DNA of 64,000 nucleotides from Yersinia enterocolitica subsp. enterocolitica (GCF_901472495.1 NZ_LR590469.1:3844001-3908000); one strand, 5' to 3'. Counted from the first letter of the stretch, positions 37,469 through 46,661 are shown. Notes: generated by a model from the sequence alone, not told the origin. A program made the numbers and translations.

Positions 37469-38707
37469 TTATTTTTTGGCGATTAGGGGCTGTGTTATCG
37501 GGTAGAGCAATATTTCAACGGCATCCGGGTATTTGGCCATTAGGTATTGTGCTTTTTGTTGGAAATCAGGGTCAGCTGGGTAGGCACGGGCGGCGGTTAT
37601 CATATTAACCAGTGCTTTTTTATCCTGCGCTCCGTCCAAATCTTTGTACGGCCAAACTTGGTCGCTGTTGATAAAGCCCGCCACATATTGATAGCCTTTT
37701 TTCAAACTGTGTTCATCAAGGCTAAAGTTCCAGATATCTTTATTGGCAACCTCTCCCAGTCGACCCAACTTGTTGTAGGCTTCCAGATGGAAATTGCTGT
37801 AATGCCATGGGCGGGTACGCTCCAGTTCAGCATTCTGACGGCCCTGGATATCAAAATGTGATGGAATTCGGCGTAGTTGAGTGATTTCCAGGCGCTTTTG
37901 CGCTGCGGCTTTTTGGTCACTGAATAGCGCAAAAGAGGCGGCCTGCATATCAAAATAGGTGCCGTGGTTATTGTGCCAATTATCCTCTTCGAAACCATTC
38001 TGGCTGGTGGTCATCCATTGGTAAAAATCTTTGTACCAAAGTTTGATGGCTTGATAGTCGGCCTCAGTGAGCACATTGGCGGGCCTTATCAATTCAACCG
38101 CATCTATCACGTCTACCAGTGCCCGGCTATCGATCAGACCAATACCTCGGCCTTCATTGATTCCTGGAATAGCTTGAGCATATTGGAGATTTGGGTTCAT
38201 TCGGGTGTTGGGATTGACGAACCAGTTGACCAATTGTTCGCGTGCTTTGTCGGCATACTCCGGTTTGCCGGTAAAGCTATAAGCCAGTGCCAGATAATAG
38301 ACATCTTCACTGAAGTTGTTCATGCGTTTTTTATCTGTCGCATCACTGTTGGCAGCAGGATTTGTTTCGCCATCTTTGCGCAAATAAGGCATACCGTCTT
38401 TCTTGCTTGGGTCTGGCCACCAATAAGGTGGGAAGCTGTAATAGTCGTGCTTGTCGCCACTGGCGGCTAGCAGGCTTTTATCCATGACAGAATAGAGCGG
38501 TTTTTTTAGCGCCTTATCAGCCTTAGTTATCAGATTTTTATAGGATTTTTCATATAGTGGGTTGTTCTGCTTAATTTGTTCAATGCTGTAGTTAATATCA
38601 TCCATTTTTAATAATAATGGCTGGCTTTGCGCAGCGTAAATAAATGGCGAGGATCCCAGAAGAATAGCCATTAATAGATTTTTTTCAGCCAACATTTTCA
38701 TCATCAC
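37469..38707 (-). CDS. Exported alginate-lyase-family (PF05426-like) protein
   Basis: 412 aa with a signal peptide ending ...SSPFIYAAQSQ (about residues 10-26), so periplasmic. The alpha/alpha-barrel lyase domain has HDYYSFPPYWWPDPSK (about 88-103), NTRMNPNLQYAQAIPGINEG (about 170-189), DNWHNNHGTYFDMQ (about 240) and ELERTRPWHYSNFHLEAY (about 298). The Asn-His-His, Arg and Tyr residues are those used by this lyase class. It is homologous to the protein encoded at 43467, which lacks the signal peptide. The likely role is first cleavage of a uronate polymer or oligomers in the periplasm. Divergent from the ABC operon. Confidence 0.82.
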   Translation of the reverse strand: MMMKMLAEKNLLMAILLGSSPFIYAAQSQPLLLKMDDINYSIEQIKQNNPLYEKSYKNLITKADKALKKPLYSVMDKSLLAASGDKHDYYSFPPYWWPDPSKKDGMPYLRKDGETNPAANSDATDKKRMNNFSEDVYYLALAYSFTGKPEYADKAREQLVNWFVNPNTRMNPNLQYAQAIPGINEGRGIGLIDSRALVDVIDAVELIRPANVLTEADYQAIKLWYKDFYQWMTTSQNGFEEDNWHNNHGTYFDMQAASFALFSDQKAAAQKRLEITQLRRIPSHFDIQGRQNAELERTRPWHYSNFHLEAYNKLGRLGEVANKDIWNFSLDEHSLKKGYQYVAGFINSDQVWPYKDLDGAQDKKALVNMITAARAYPADPDFQQKAQYLMAKYPDAVEILLYPITQPLIAKK

Positions 38708-39267
38708 TTTCCTTATTTTTTATGATTTACAGGATTGAAAATAAAATATTTTGGTTAATGTAATTAATTAATTCATTTTTAATGAATAGATTTTTTCACC
38801 TAATAAAAACAAGGTTATTAACTGTGTTAGTGTTACTTCAATAAAAAGAACACTGTTCCATTTCAGATGGATTTGAATTTTAGGGTAAAGTTTCTGGACT
38901 TTTGTGATCCAGATCCATCTTATAAATTATCTGTGAATAAATGATTTAAATTGTGATTGGTATCAAATTAAATCTCTATTTTAGACGTTTTTTAGGCAAT
39001 TTAAATAATCTCGTGATTTTTTTAATTTTTAAAATGAAGATTTTATATTTTTGTTTTTAAGGGTTAATTTAATTAACTATCTATTTTGTGTCATTTTTCA
39101 AGTGTGATCTTAAGCAGAAAATTCAAAATGGAATTAAGTTTTGTTTTTTGTGGTGTAGTTTTTTGTTTTCCTCTGAGTTCTAATGTTGTCGAGTGTTTCG
39201 TGATTTTGTTCTGTTATTTAAATTCTGGGTAAATTCATAAAAATTAGATTTCAACGAGGACGCTGAG
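38708..39267. promoter_or_regulatory. Divergent promoter region of the lyase/ABC locus
   Basis: 560 AT-rich bases between the two arms, with no ORF. It contains the KdgR-like palindrome at 38843-38863 and two TGTGATC half-sites (38903-38909 and 39103-39109). The first lies in TGTGATCCAGATCCAT, an imperfect CRP-like site. Two long 5' untranslated regions or substantial regulatory DNA are implied. Confidence 0.6.
38843..38863. promoter_or_regulatory. KdgR-like operator palindrome
   Basis: AAAAAGAACACTGTTCCATTT is centred on the perfect palindrome GAACA-N-TGTTC with A-rich and T-rich flanks. The 13-base core agrees with the KdgR core GAAACA-N-TGTTTC at 9 of 12 defined positions. KdgR represses pectin/uronate genes in enterobacteria and is relieved by 2-keto-3-deoxygluconate. 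The position between the two arms would let one repressor control both. Confidence 0.4.
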
Positions 39268-40581
39268 ATGAAGACAAAAATGATAATGTCAAAAGTAAAA
39301 ATAAAATCTTTGCTGTTGTTAACTTATTTAGCCGTAGGGATTCCGTCTCTCCACGCAGCAGAAACATTGCAGGTATGGATACGTGCCAGTAATGATTCCA
39401 AAAATATTTATAAGACAGAAGCCGAAACTTTTGAGAAGAAAACCGGCATCAAAATCGAATATTTCAATGCCACTACCGATTTTGAACAGCGCCTGGCACG
39501 AGCCGCAGCAGGAAACGCGCTGCCAGACTTGATTTTCAATGATGCGGCGGCTATCGGGCAGTTTGTCCAATTGGGGATTGTTGAGCCAATTGAACCGAAA
39601 AATATCATTGGCGGGGCAGATATCATAGATACCGCTTGGGAGAGTGCCCAGTATATTGATGGCAAATATTACGGCGTACCCACCTCAGCACAAACCTTTG
39701 CTTTGTTTATCCGTAAAGATTGGCGCGAAAAACTGGGATTAGAGCGACCCAAAAGCTGGGAAGATATCAGTACGCTGGCTAAAGCCTTTACCTTCAATGA
39801 TCCCGATGGTAATGGTAAAAATGACACTTACGGCTTTATTTTGCCCGCCTCTACCACCCGTGGTTACGCCAGCTGGTTTATCAGTTCCTATCTGTGGCAA
39901 GCCGGAGGGGATTTCATTCGCCCAGCCGGTGAGGGCAAATTTAAAGGCTCACTGGAAGAACCCGCAGCGGTTGAAACTCTGAGTTTCATACGCGGCATGG
40001 TATGCGACAAAACAGTACAGCCGGGGGCAATTAACGCCACCACCGCAGATGCCATTCCTTCCTTCCGCTCCGGCCAAAGTGGCATGTTCGTCACCGGCCC
40101 ATACCATATTGCTCTATTTGATAAAGACCCCGGCAAAGATACTTTTGAAGTGATCCCGCCGCCACAAGGGCCCAAAGGGCAGGCAACACTGGCTGAAGGT
40201 ACCACGGTATTTATGATGAAAAGCAGCCAGAAAAAAGCAGCCGCTCAGAAATTCATAGAATTCATGATTTCACCGGAAGGGCAACAAATCGGTATGGGAA
40301 TGGGCAGCAATAATATGCCAGTAGTGCGCTTATCCATTAATAAACTGGTTGATACTAAAGCGGTTTATAACGATCCGCGTTGGGCAATGTTTGCTGATTT
40401 GTACGCCGAGCATGGCCGCTATATTCCGCAAGTCCCTAACTGGACGCCGATTCGCCAGGTGACTGCTGAAGGTTTCAACCGCATCTTAGCCAACTGTGAA
40501 GGTGATATCCCTGCTGAATTAAAAGTAGTGAATCAGAAAGTGAATGATGAGTTGGCTAAACAGAATGTCTTAGGGCAGTGA
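39268..40581 (+). CDS. ABC sugar importer, periplasmic binding protein (family 1)
   Basis: 437 aa with a signal peptide ending PSLHAAETLQV (about residues 28-30). Family 1 extracellular solute-binding fold (TEAETFEKKTGIKIEYFN; LPDLIFNDAAAIGQFV). An EF-hand-like loop DPDGNGKND at residues 178-186 resembles the calcium site of the alginate-binding proteins AlgQ1/AlgQ2, though similar loops occur in other family members. First gene of a five-gene operon with GAGGA ahead of the ATG. The ligand is probably an acidic oligosaccharide, judging from the lyase neighbours. Confidence 0.88.
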   Translation: MKTKMIMSKVKIKSLLLLTYLAVGIPSLHAAETLQVWIRASNDSKNIYKTEAETFEKKTGIKIEYFNATTDFEQRLARAAAGNALPDLIFNDAAAIGQFVQLGIVEPIEPKNIIGGADIIDTAWESAQYIDGKYYGVPTSAQTFALFIRKDWREKLGLERPKSWEDISTLAKAFTFNDPDGNGKNDTYGFILPASTTRGYASWFISSYLWQAGGDFIRPAGEGKFKGSLEEPAAVETLSFIRGMVCDKTVQPGAINATTADAIPSFRSGQSGMFVTGPYHIALFDKDPGKDTFEVIPPPQGPKGQATLAEGTTVFMMKSSQKKAAAQKFIEFMISPEGQQIGMGMGSNNMPVVRLSINKLVDTKAVYNDPRWAMFADLYAEHGRYIPQVPNWTPIRQVTAEGFNRILANCEGDIPAELKVVNQKVNDELAKQNVLGQ

Positions 40582-40588
40582 GTAAATC

Positions 40589-41473
40589 ATGATAACGCTA
40601 ACCCCCCGACTAAAACGTAATCTGGTTCCGTGGCTGTTCCTGGCCCCGGCACTGGTCATCTTCACCTGGTTTAAATTCATCCCGATGCTGCAAGGGCTGG
40701 TGATGAGTTTTTACAAGGTTAACTTTAACCAGCCAAATGAGTGGGTCGGGTTTGACAACTTTTCCCGCGCGATGGGTGATGAAGCACTGCATTCTGCGGT
40801 TTTCAACACCCTGTTATATGTGGTGGTCACCATGGTGGTGGCCGCTTTTATCGCCTTCTTTTTAGCCATGCTATTGGAAGGCCCGGCACGGCATTTGCGT
40901 TTTATCCGTACCGCTATCTTCTTGCCCGCAGTGACCAGTGCGGCGATCGTCGCCGAAATGTGGCGAATTCTGTTTAACCCGACCAGTAATGGGGTGGTGA
41001 ACCACATTTTGTCGTGGTTCAGCATTGAAGCGCAGGGTTTTCTGGCAGATACCGACCAGGCGCTGTGGACCGTGATGTTGTTGCATATCTGGAAAGCCGT
41101 GCCTTACAACATGGTTATCTTTATTGCCGGTCTGGTGGGGATTAGCCGTGATTTGTATGACGCCTCGAATGTGGACGGCGCTAACTGGTGGAACCGCCTG
41201 CGTTACGTCACTTTGCCCGGCATGATCCCCGCACTTTCTGTGGTGCTGATGCTGTCATTCATCCGTGGTTTCCGAGTATTTGCTGAAGTCTATGCCACCA
41301 CAGGCGGTGGCCCGTCTAACGCGACAGAAATGATCATGACGCATATCTACAAGCTGGGTTTCGAACAGTTTGATTATGGGTATGCATCAGCGGTGTCCTT
41401 CCTGTTATTCGCTTTCACTGTGGTGCTGACCATATGTCATCTCACCTTGAAAAAGCGCATCGCCCGTTACTAA
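40589..41473 (+). CDS. ABC sugar importer, permease 1 (MalF/UgpA type)
   Basis: 294 aa with six predicted TM segments and the EAA loop DASNVDGANWWNRLRYVTLP (about 188-207) that contacts the ATPase. Starts 7 nt after the binding-protein gene. Pairs with the permease at 41492. Confidence 0.92.
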   Translation: MITLTPRLKRNLVPWLFLAPALVIFTWFKFIPMLQGLVMSFYKVNFNQPNEWVGFDNFSRAMGDEALHSAVFNTLLYVVVTMVVAAFIAFFLAMLLEGPARHLRFIRTAIFLPAVTSAAIVAEMWRILFNPTSNGVVNHILSWFSIEAQGFLADTDQALWTVMLLHIWKAVPYNMVIFIAGLVGISRDLYDASNVDGANWWNRLRYVTLPGMIPALSVVLMLSFIRGFRVFAEVYATTGGGPSNATEMIMTHIYKLGFEQFDYGYASAVSFLLFAFTVVLTICHLTLKKRIARY

Positions 41474-41491
41474 CCGAGCCGGAGACTGGTA

Positions 41492-42331
41492 ATGAAAAGT
41501 AAAAGTTGGAACAGTATCGGCCGCTGGATAATTTATGGCCTGTTGCTGGTGGTATTTGTCGGCCCGTACTGGGGTATTATCGCCACCGCATTCAGCGGCG
41601 CGCCGGTCAAACCTGGTGAGTTGTTGGCCTGGCCCAATCAGTTCTCGTGGGATAACTTTATCTTCGCCTGGATGGATATTGGCGTCTGGCAATACCTGTT
41701 GAACTCCATCGTCGTGGTGTTCTTCGGCACTGTGTTACAGGTATCGGTCAGTGCGCTAGCTGCCTATGCGCTGGCGCGTAAAAAGTTTGTCGGCGTCTCG
41801 CTGACCAGCCTGGTTATTCTGTCGACCATGATGCTGCCGGAAGAAGTGATCGCCATTCCGCTGTATATGATAATCAACTGGCGACTGCCGCTTATCGATG
41901 CTTCGCTATACAACAGCTATCTGGGCATGATCTTGCCGGTGGTGGGCTGGGCTTTCTCTATCTTCGTGTTGACCGAGTTTATGGCGGCTATCCCGAAAGA
42001 GCTGGAAGAAGCAGCGCGTATTGATGGTGCCAGCGAATGGCAAATCTTCTTCCACGTCATCCTGCCGCTGGTCAAACCGGCATTGGGCACGGTGGTGACC
42101 TTCGGCTTTATCATGATTTGGGACCAATACCTGTTGCCACTGATTGTGGTGAATCAGGACAGTTTGAACACTATTCCGGTGATCCTCGGCACATTACGTA
42201 CTGACGAAACCATCACACCAAACATCTTTATTGCCATCACTCTGTTGGCGATGTTGCCAAGCATCATCGTGTATCTGGGTCTGCAAAAACATTTCAATCG
42301 CGGGATCATGTCTGGCGCGGTTAAAGGCTAG
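41492..42331 (+). CDS. ABC sugar importer, permease 2 (MalG/UgpE type)
   Basis: 279 aa with six predicted TM segments and the EAA loop EEAARIDGASEWQIFFHVIL (about 171-190). Forms the heterodimeric channel with permease 1. The preceding gap is 18 nt and contains GCCGGAG as ribosome-binding site. Confidence 0.92.
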   Translation: MKSKSWNSIGRWIIYGLLLVVFVGPYWGIIATAFSGAPVKPGELLAWPNQFSWDNFIFAWMDIGVWQYLLNSIVVVFFGTVLQVSVSALAAYALARKKFVGVSLTSLVILSTMMLPEEVIAIPLYMIINWRLPLIDASLYNSYLGMILPVVGWAFSIFVLTEFMAAIPKELEEAARIDGASEWQIFFHVILPLVKPALGTVVTFGFIMIWDQYLLPLIVVNQDSLNTIPVILGTLRTDETITPNIFIAITLLAMLPSIIVYLGLQKHFNRGIMSGAVKG

Positions 42332-42342
42332 GGAGAAACAAA

Positions 42343-43458
42343 ATGGGATCGGTTGTACTTAAAAATGTCTGTAAATCTTACGGTGACACCCATGTGATCC
42401 GCGATGTATCGCTGGAGATCCCTGATGGTGAGTTTTGTGTGTTGGTTGGCCCAAGTGGCTGCGGAAAGTCTACCTTACTGCGCATGATTGCTGGGTTGGA
42501 GGAGATCTCTGGCGGCACGGTGGGCATCAATGATAGAGATGTCACTGATGTTGAACCCAAGATGCGCGACATTGCTATGGTGTTCCAAAGTTATGCTCTT
42601 TATCCGCAGATGACGGTGCGCGAGAACATGGGTTTTGCATTGAAAATGGCCAAAATGTCCAAAGCCGATATCAATCAAAAAGTGGAGTCCACCGCCGAGT
42701 TACTGGGTTTACAAGCATTGTTGGAGCGGCTACCGAAAGATTTGTCCGGTGGTCAGCGCCAGCGGGTTGCTATGGGGCGCGCCATCGTGCGTAACCCACA
42801 AGTGTTCTTGTTCGACGAGCCTTTGTCGAACCTGGATGCCAAATTGCGAACTCAGGTGCGTGGCGAGATCCGTGAATTGCATCAGCGGCTAAAAACCACG
42901 TCAGTGTATGTCACTCATGATCAGATTGAAGCTATGACAATGGGGCAGATGATCGTGGTATTGCGCGACGGCCGTATTGAACAAGTGGGTTCACCACTGG
43001 ATCTTTATGATCGCCCTGCCAATCTGTTTGTGGCCGGTTTTATTGGATCGCCGGAGATCAATCAACTGAAAGGCACTGTAGTACTCAACACTGGAAAGAC
43101 TACAGAACAAGGCGATGAATTCCTGCTGCGGCTGGAAGATGGCTCTTTGCTGACATTGCCTGCCGGTTTGCAAGTGACGGATGGGCAAAATGTGGTGTAT
43201 GCCATTCGCCCGGAACAGGTCAATGTGGTGGATGAAAGCCACAGTGCCAGTGCACTGAAAGCGACCATTACCGCGATTGAAAATACCGGCTCGGATATGC
43301 AGCTATTTTGTAGCACCGGCGGGGGGCGCTTTACCTCGGTCTTCAAACAGCGTCTGGCAGTGAATGCAGGGGAGACGGTGTATTTACAACCCAAGCTCGC
43401 CGGTATCCACATTTTTGATGCCGCCACTGGTGTGCGGGTTACCTGTCAGGCCGCATAA
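42343..43458 (+). CDS. ABC sugar importer, ATPase (MalK/UgpC type)
   Basis: 371 aa. Walker A GPSGCGKST (about 36-44), Q-loop QSYALYPQMTV, signature LSGGQRQRVAMGRA (about 135), Walker B FLFDEPLSNLD and H-loop VTHDQIEAM are all present. A C-terminal MalK-type regulatory domain (about 240-371) is retained, which in relatives binds regulators or inducer-exclusion signals. It follows permease 2 by 11 nt. Confidence 0.94.
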   Translation: MGSVVLKNVCKSYGDTHVIRDVSLEIPDGEFCVLVGPSGCGKSTLLRMIAGLEEISGGTVGINDRDVTDVEPKMRDIAMVFQSYALYPQMTVRENMGFALKMAKMSKADINQKVESTAELLGLQALLERLPKDLSGGQRQRVAMGRAIVRNPQVFLFDEPLSNLDAKLRTQVRGEIRELHQRLKTTSVYVTHDQIEAMTMGQMIVVLRDGRIEQVGSPLDLYDRPANLFVAGFIGSPEINQLKGTVVLNTGKTTEQGDEFLLRLEDGSLLTLPAGLQVTDGQNVVYAIRPEQVNVVDESHSASALKATITAIENTGSDMQLFCSTGGGRFTSVFKQRLAVNAGETVYLQPKLAGIHIFDAATGVRVTCQAA

Positions 43459-43466
43459 AGGAAGCA

Positions 43467-44639
43467 ATGCCCATGACGCCAATAAAAACGTCTGCGACAC
43501 CGATGAAACTGTACACGTTAGATGTGGATTGCCTGATCAAGGCGAAAGCGGTATTGCAGCAGCCATTTTCACCATTACAACCGGCCTTGCGCCGGTTATT
43601 AAGTGAAGCAGATGCATTGCGCGATCAACCGCCGGAAAGTGTGACACACAAAACGCTACTTCCCGTCAGTGGTGACATTCACGATTATTACAGTTTTGGC
43701 ACTTACTGGTGGCCGAATCCGCGTAAGCCCAATGGATTGCCCTATGTGCGCCGCGATGGGCATACCAATCCACAGAGCCAGAATGACGATACCGATACTC
43801 AGCGCATTGAGCGGATGTGTGACCGCTGCCTAACTCTCGGGCTGGCATACTATTTTACCGGTAATAGCCGCTATGCTCAGGTGGCGGCAGAACAGATCCG
43901 TTGCTGGTTTTTGGATGCCAAAACCCGCATGAACCCGCACCTGAATTATGGCCAAGCTATCCCCGGCATTGTCTCTGGCCGTGGCACGGGGTTAATTGAT
44001 ACCCGATTGATGTGGATGGTGATTGATACCATCGGGTTGATATTACCCGCCAAGTTGCTGGATACCGAGGACACTGCGGTGTTGCAGCAGTGGTTCCGCG
44101 ATTTTAATCACTGGATGTTCCACAGCGAAGTGGGTCATTCAGAGTATGTCTGGCACAACAACCACGGCACTTGGTATGACGTCCAGCGCGCAGCCAATGC
44201 GATGTTCTATGGTGATCGCGGATTGGTTTCCACCATTATCCGCCAGGGAATTACCCAGCGACTGGCGGCACAAATAGCGCAAGACGGTAAGCAGTGGATG
44301 GAACTGGAGCGCACCGTGCCTTTCCATTACTCCCTATTCAATATGGAGGCGCATTTGCTGCTGTGCCGTTATGGCGAACATGTTGAAATTGACCGCTGGG
44401 AGTGGGTACAGGATGGGCGCAATGTGCAGCAAGGGATTGATTATTTGCTGCCATTTATTGCTGAACCTGAATTATGGCCTTACCGCGATTTGCGAGGAAT
44501 CGACTATGACAGTGCATTGCGGCTGTTATTACAGGCGGCGCGCGGTTATCCAAAAGAGGCGCAACGCTATCAGGCGGTACTCGCGACTCTTCCGGCTGAC
44601 ACCCTGACATCACGCGACCGTCTGATGTGGCAAAGTTAG
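43467..44639 (+). CDS. Cytoplasmic alginate-lyase-family (PF05426-like) protein
   Basis: 390 aa, no signal peptide (MPMTPIKTSATPMKLYTLD), translated from ATG 43467 behind AAGGA. Collinear with the exported protein at 37469: HDYYSFGTYWWPNPRKPNGL, KTRMNPHLNYGQAIPGIVSG, VWHNNHGTWYDVQ, MELERTVPFHYSLFNMEAH and LWPYRDLRG match its blocks. Last gene of the ABC operon, 8 nt after the ATPase, so it should process imported oligomers together with the heparinase-type lyase. Whether it is endo- or exolytic, and on which uronate, cannot be told. Confidence 0.82.
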   Translation: MPMTPIKTSATPMKLYTLDVDCLIKAKAVLQQPFSPLQPALRRLLSEADALRDQPPESVTHKTLLPVSGDIHDYYSFGTYWWPNPRKPNGLPYVRRDGHTNPQSQNDDTDTQRIERMCDRCLTLGLAYYFTGNSRYAQVAAEQIRCWFLDAKTRMNPHLNYGQAIPGIVSGRGTGLIDTRLMWMVIDTIGLILPAKLLDTEDTAVLQQWFRDFNHWMFHSEVGHSEYVWHNNHGTWYDVQRAANAMFYGDRGLVSTIIRQGITQRLAAQIAQDGKQWMELERTVPFHYSLFNMEAHLLLCRYGEHVEIDRWEWVQDGRNVQQGIDYLLPFIAEPELWPYRDLRGIDYDSALRLLLQAARGYPKEAQRYQAVLATLPADTLTSRDRLMWQS

Positions 44640-44712
44640 TCGGGTCAAGGTTAATCAAGCTAAAGTTGATGTACACTCAAGGCTGTTTTTCAGCTGGAAA
44701 GTGATGTGAACA

Positions 44713-45165
44713 ATGAGTGATGTGAATAACCCTGATGACCTGATCGCCATTACCCGCTTCCTGCGCCAGCAACATGTCCTGACGCTGTGTGCTGGCAGCG
44801 GTATGGATATGTGGTGTGCCAACTGTTTTTATGTTTTTGATGAAGCGAAAATGGCGCTTTATCTGATGACAGAAAAGCACACCCGTCACGGCGAGCTGAT
44901 GCAGATAAACCCGCAGGTGGTCGGCACAATTGCTACCCAGCCACGCACGGTAGCATTGATAAAAGGCATTCAATATCGCGGTGAAATAACCGAATTAAAG
45001 GATGACGCAGAACACATCGCCCGTCAGCACTATTGCCGCCGTTTCCCGGTAGCTAAAGTCGTATCCGCCCCCCTCTGGCAGCTCAATTTGCTGGAAATCA
45101 AGATGACCAATAATACCCTTGGTTTTGGCAAGAAATTGTACTGGTCTCGTCTTGAGTCTCAGTGA
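44713..45165 (+). CDS. yhbP: UPF0306 family protein YhbP
   Basis: 150 aa, a pyridoxamine-5'-phosphate-oxidase-like split-barrel protein of unknown function. Core features shared with E. coli YhbP (147 aa): RQQHVLTLCAGSG-MDMWCAN, VVGTIATQPRTVALIKGIQY, RRFPVAK and a C-terminal TNNTLGFGKKLYW. Backbone gene; in E. coli it adjoins yhbQ and yhbO. Confidence 0.9.
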   Translation: MSDVNNPDDLIAITRFLRQQHVLTLCAGSGMDMWCANCFYVFDEAKMALYLMTEKHTRHGELMQINPQVVGTIATQPRTVALIKGIQYRGEITELKDDAEHIARQHYCRRFPVAKVVSAPLWQLNLLEIKMTNNTLGFGKKLYWSRLESQ

Positions 45166-45671
45166 TCTACTGTTTTTTGCCATGCGTTTCGCCTGTAGGG
45201 AGTTTGTCGTTAAAAATACTTAGAATATTTATATTGTCAGTTGATTTACACAATACAAACGTAGATAGATCTCTATCAATTAGCAACTCAATTATTAATA
45301 TATATAATTATTTGTTAACATAATATTTACTGTGAATGGTATTAATATCAGATTTTCTGCAAATTAAAGTAGCCTAAGATTAATAAGATATGAAATTTGT
45401 CACATAACACGATTTTATATAGTGTTGTAAATCAATCAGATACTCATTTATTTGTAAGGTATGTAATTAATTTCATATTTAAGTGATATATATCACATTT
45501 TGTTAATAAACAAAAAAAGCAGTAACACTTCTTATGATTCACATCTATAAATATTAGGTGGGCATAAAACCCCCATATTTATTGTCCCACAAAATATATA
45601 TTTCAATATAGTAATATCTTACGACTTGATTAAATATCGAGTTCAACTCTATTCTATTTAAGGTAACTATC
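45166..45671. other. AT-rich intergenic region upstream of orphan gene
   Basis: 506 very AT-rich bases with no ORF, RNA gene or recognised operator. Such DNA is a typical H-NS target; this is inferred from composition only. Confidence 0.55.
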
Positions 45672-46661
45672 ATGAATTCAGAACCTAAAAAAGGCTCGGC
45701 CAAAGCAACATTCGATTCTAAAGAAAGTGCTGATTTAGTTAAAAATAAAATGGTGACATGCACAACACGCTTTAAATTTTATTTACCAAAAGTTAATGGT
45801 GACTCAATAGAGTTCGGATTTGGTATTGAAAGTGATTGTGTTAATGCTGCTGATGATTTTAAAACGTTATTTAACTCATGGCTTAACAAAAAATCGTTAG
45901 CAACATCATCGAGTGAGTCTTGTAAACAAGTTGATATTCTCTCATGTGCAGTAGTCAAGAATCCCTTAGAGTACTCGATGAGCCAATTACAAGGAGATTT
46001 ATACACGATATATATCGTCAGTGAGTCTGCTAATACAGAAACATTTTGGTTATTCCTTGATAAACCCGATAAATTAGCTGTCGGCTCTACTATATATGCA
46101 AACTCAGCTGCCAATCTAACAATAGCTTCCGGCTCATCCCCAGAAGCGACCTTTGGTATTCCTATTCAGTATAAGCTCGGGGCGAAATCGTCAAATAATG
46201 CTGTTGGGCTAAACGTGAAGGTTGCAACTTCGCAATTAAAGGATGTAAATATCCAGGATGTTTGGAAAGCAACCTTTTATGATGGGCCTGAACATCAAGC
46301 CCCAGACCTTGATAAAGCGGATGGTGTGGCAAATAAAGATGAGATAAATTATACGGATAACTCATTTGATCCTGATAGAGTTATTCAAAATTCATGGTAT
46401 CCAAGTCAAACATTTGGCATACTGACTGAAAATGGATTTGTAGGTATGACTTGGGAAGCTCGGCCTGCTAAAACAGTCGCAATTGCGCCAAAATTAACAT
46501 TCTTTGTAACGACGGGTGAATATTCAAGTAATCAACTGGCCGATTATTCTACGGTATCAAATAGTGCTCAAATCGTTAATCTATCTGATTTCTCAGGATT
46601 TGCAGCAACGGTTACTTATACCAAAGACGGAAAGTGGAGTATTAAAAAGGGGAGGCCATAA
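45672..46661 (+). CDS. Unrecognised 329-aa protein in AT-rich island
   Basis: Not recognised. The ATG has AAGG 9 nt upstream, and a strong hairpin terminator lies downstream, so it is a monocistronic gene. No signal peptide or TM segment. Four Cys in the first third (30, 56, 84, 92), no catalytic motif seen. The rest is rich in Ser, Asn, Thr and aromatic residues with alternating hydrophobic stretches (ETFWLFLDKP, ATFGIPIQYKLGAKS, FGILTENGFVGMTWEARP, KLTFFVTTGEYSS), consistent with beta-sandwich folding. The AT-rich coding sequence differs from the yhbP/yraR backbone, suggesting horizontal acquisition. Possible roles such as effector, inclusion-body protein or lectin are guesses. Confidence 0.8.
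   Translation: MNSEPKKGSAKATFDSKESADLVKNKMVTCTTRFKFYLPKVNGDSIEFGFGIESDCVNAADDFKTLFNSWLNKKSLATSSSESCKQVDILSCAVVKNPLEYSMSQLQGDLYTIYIVSESANTETFWLFLDKPDKLAVGSTIYANSAANLTIASGSSPEATFGIPIQYKLGAKSSNNAVGLNVKVATSQLKDVNIQDVWKATFYDGPEHQAPDLDKADGVANKDEINYTDNSFDPDRVIQNSWYPSQTFGILTENGFVGMTWEARPAKTVAIAPKLTFFVTTGEYSSNQLADYSTVSNSAQIVNLSDFSGFAATVTYTKDGKWSIKKGRP

Noticed and set aside
38903..38918. CRP site in the lyase/ABC promoter region
   Set aside because: The left half TGTGATC is good but the right half is poor, so it is mentioned only as a half-site.
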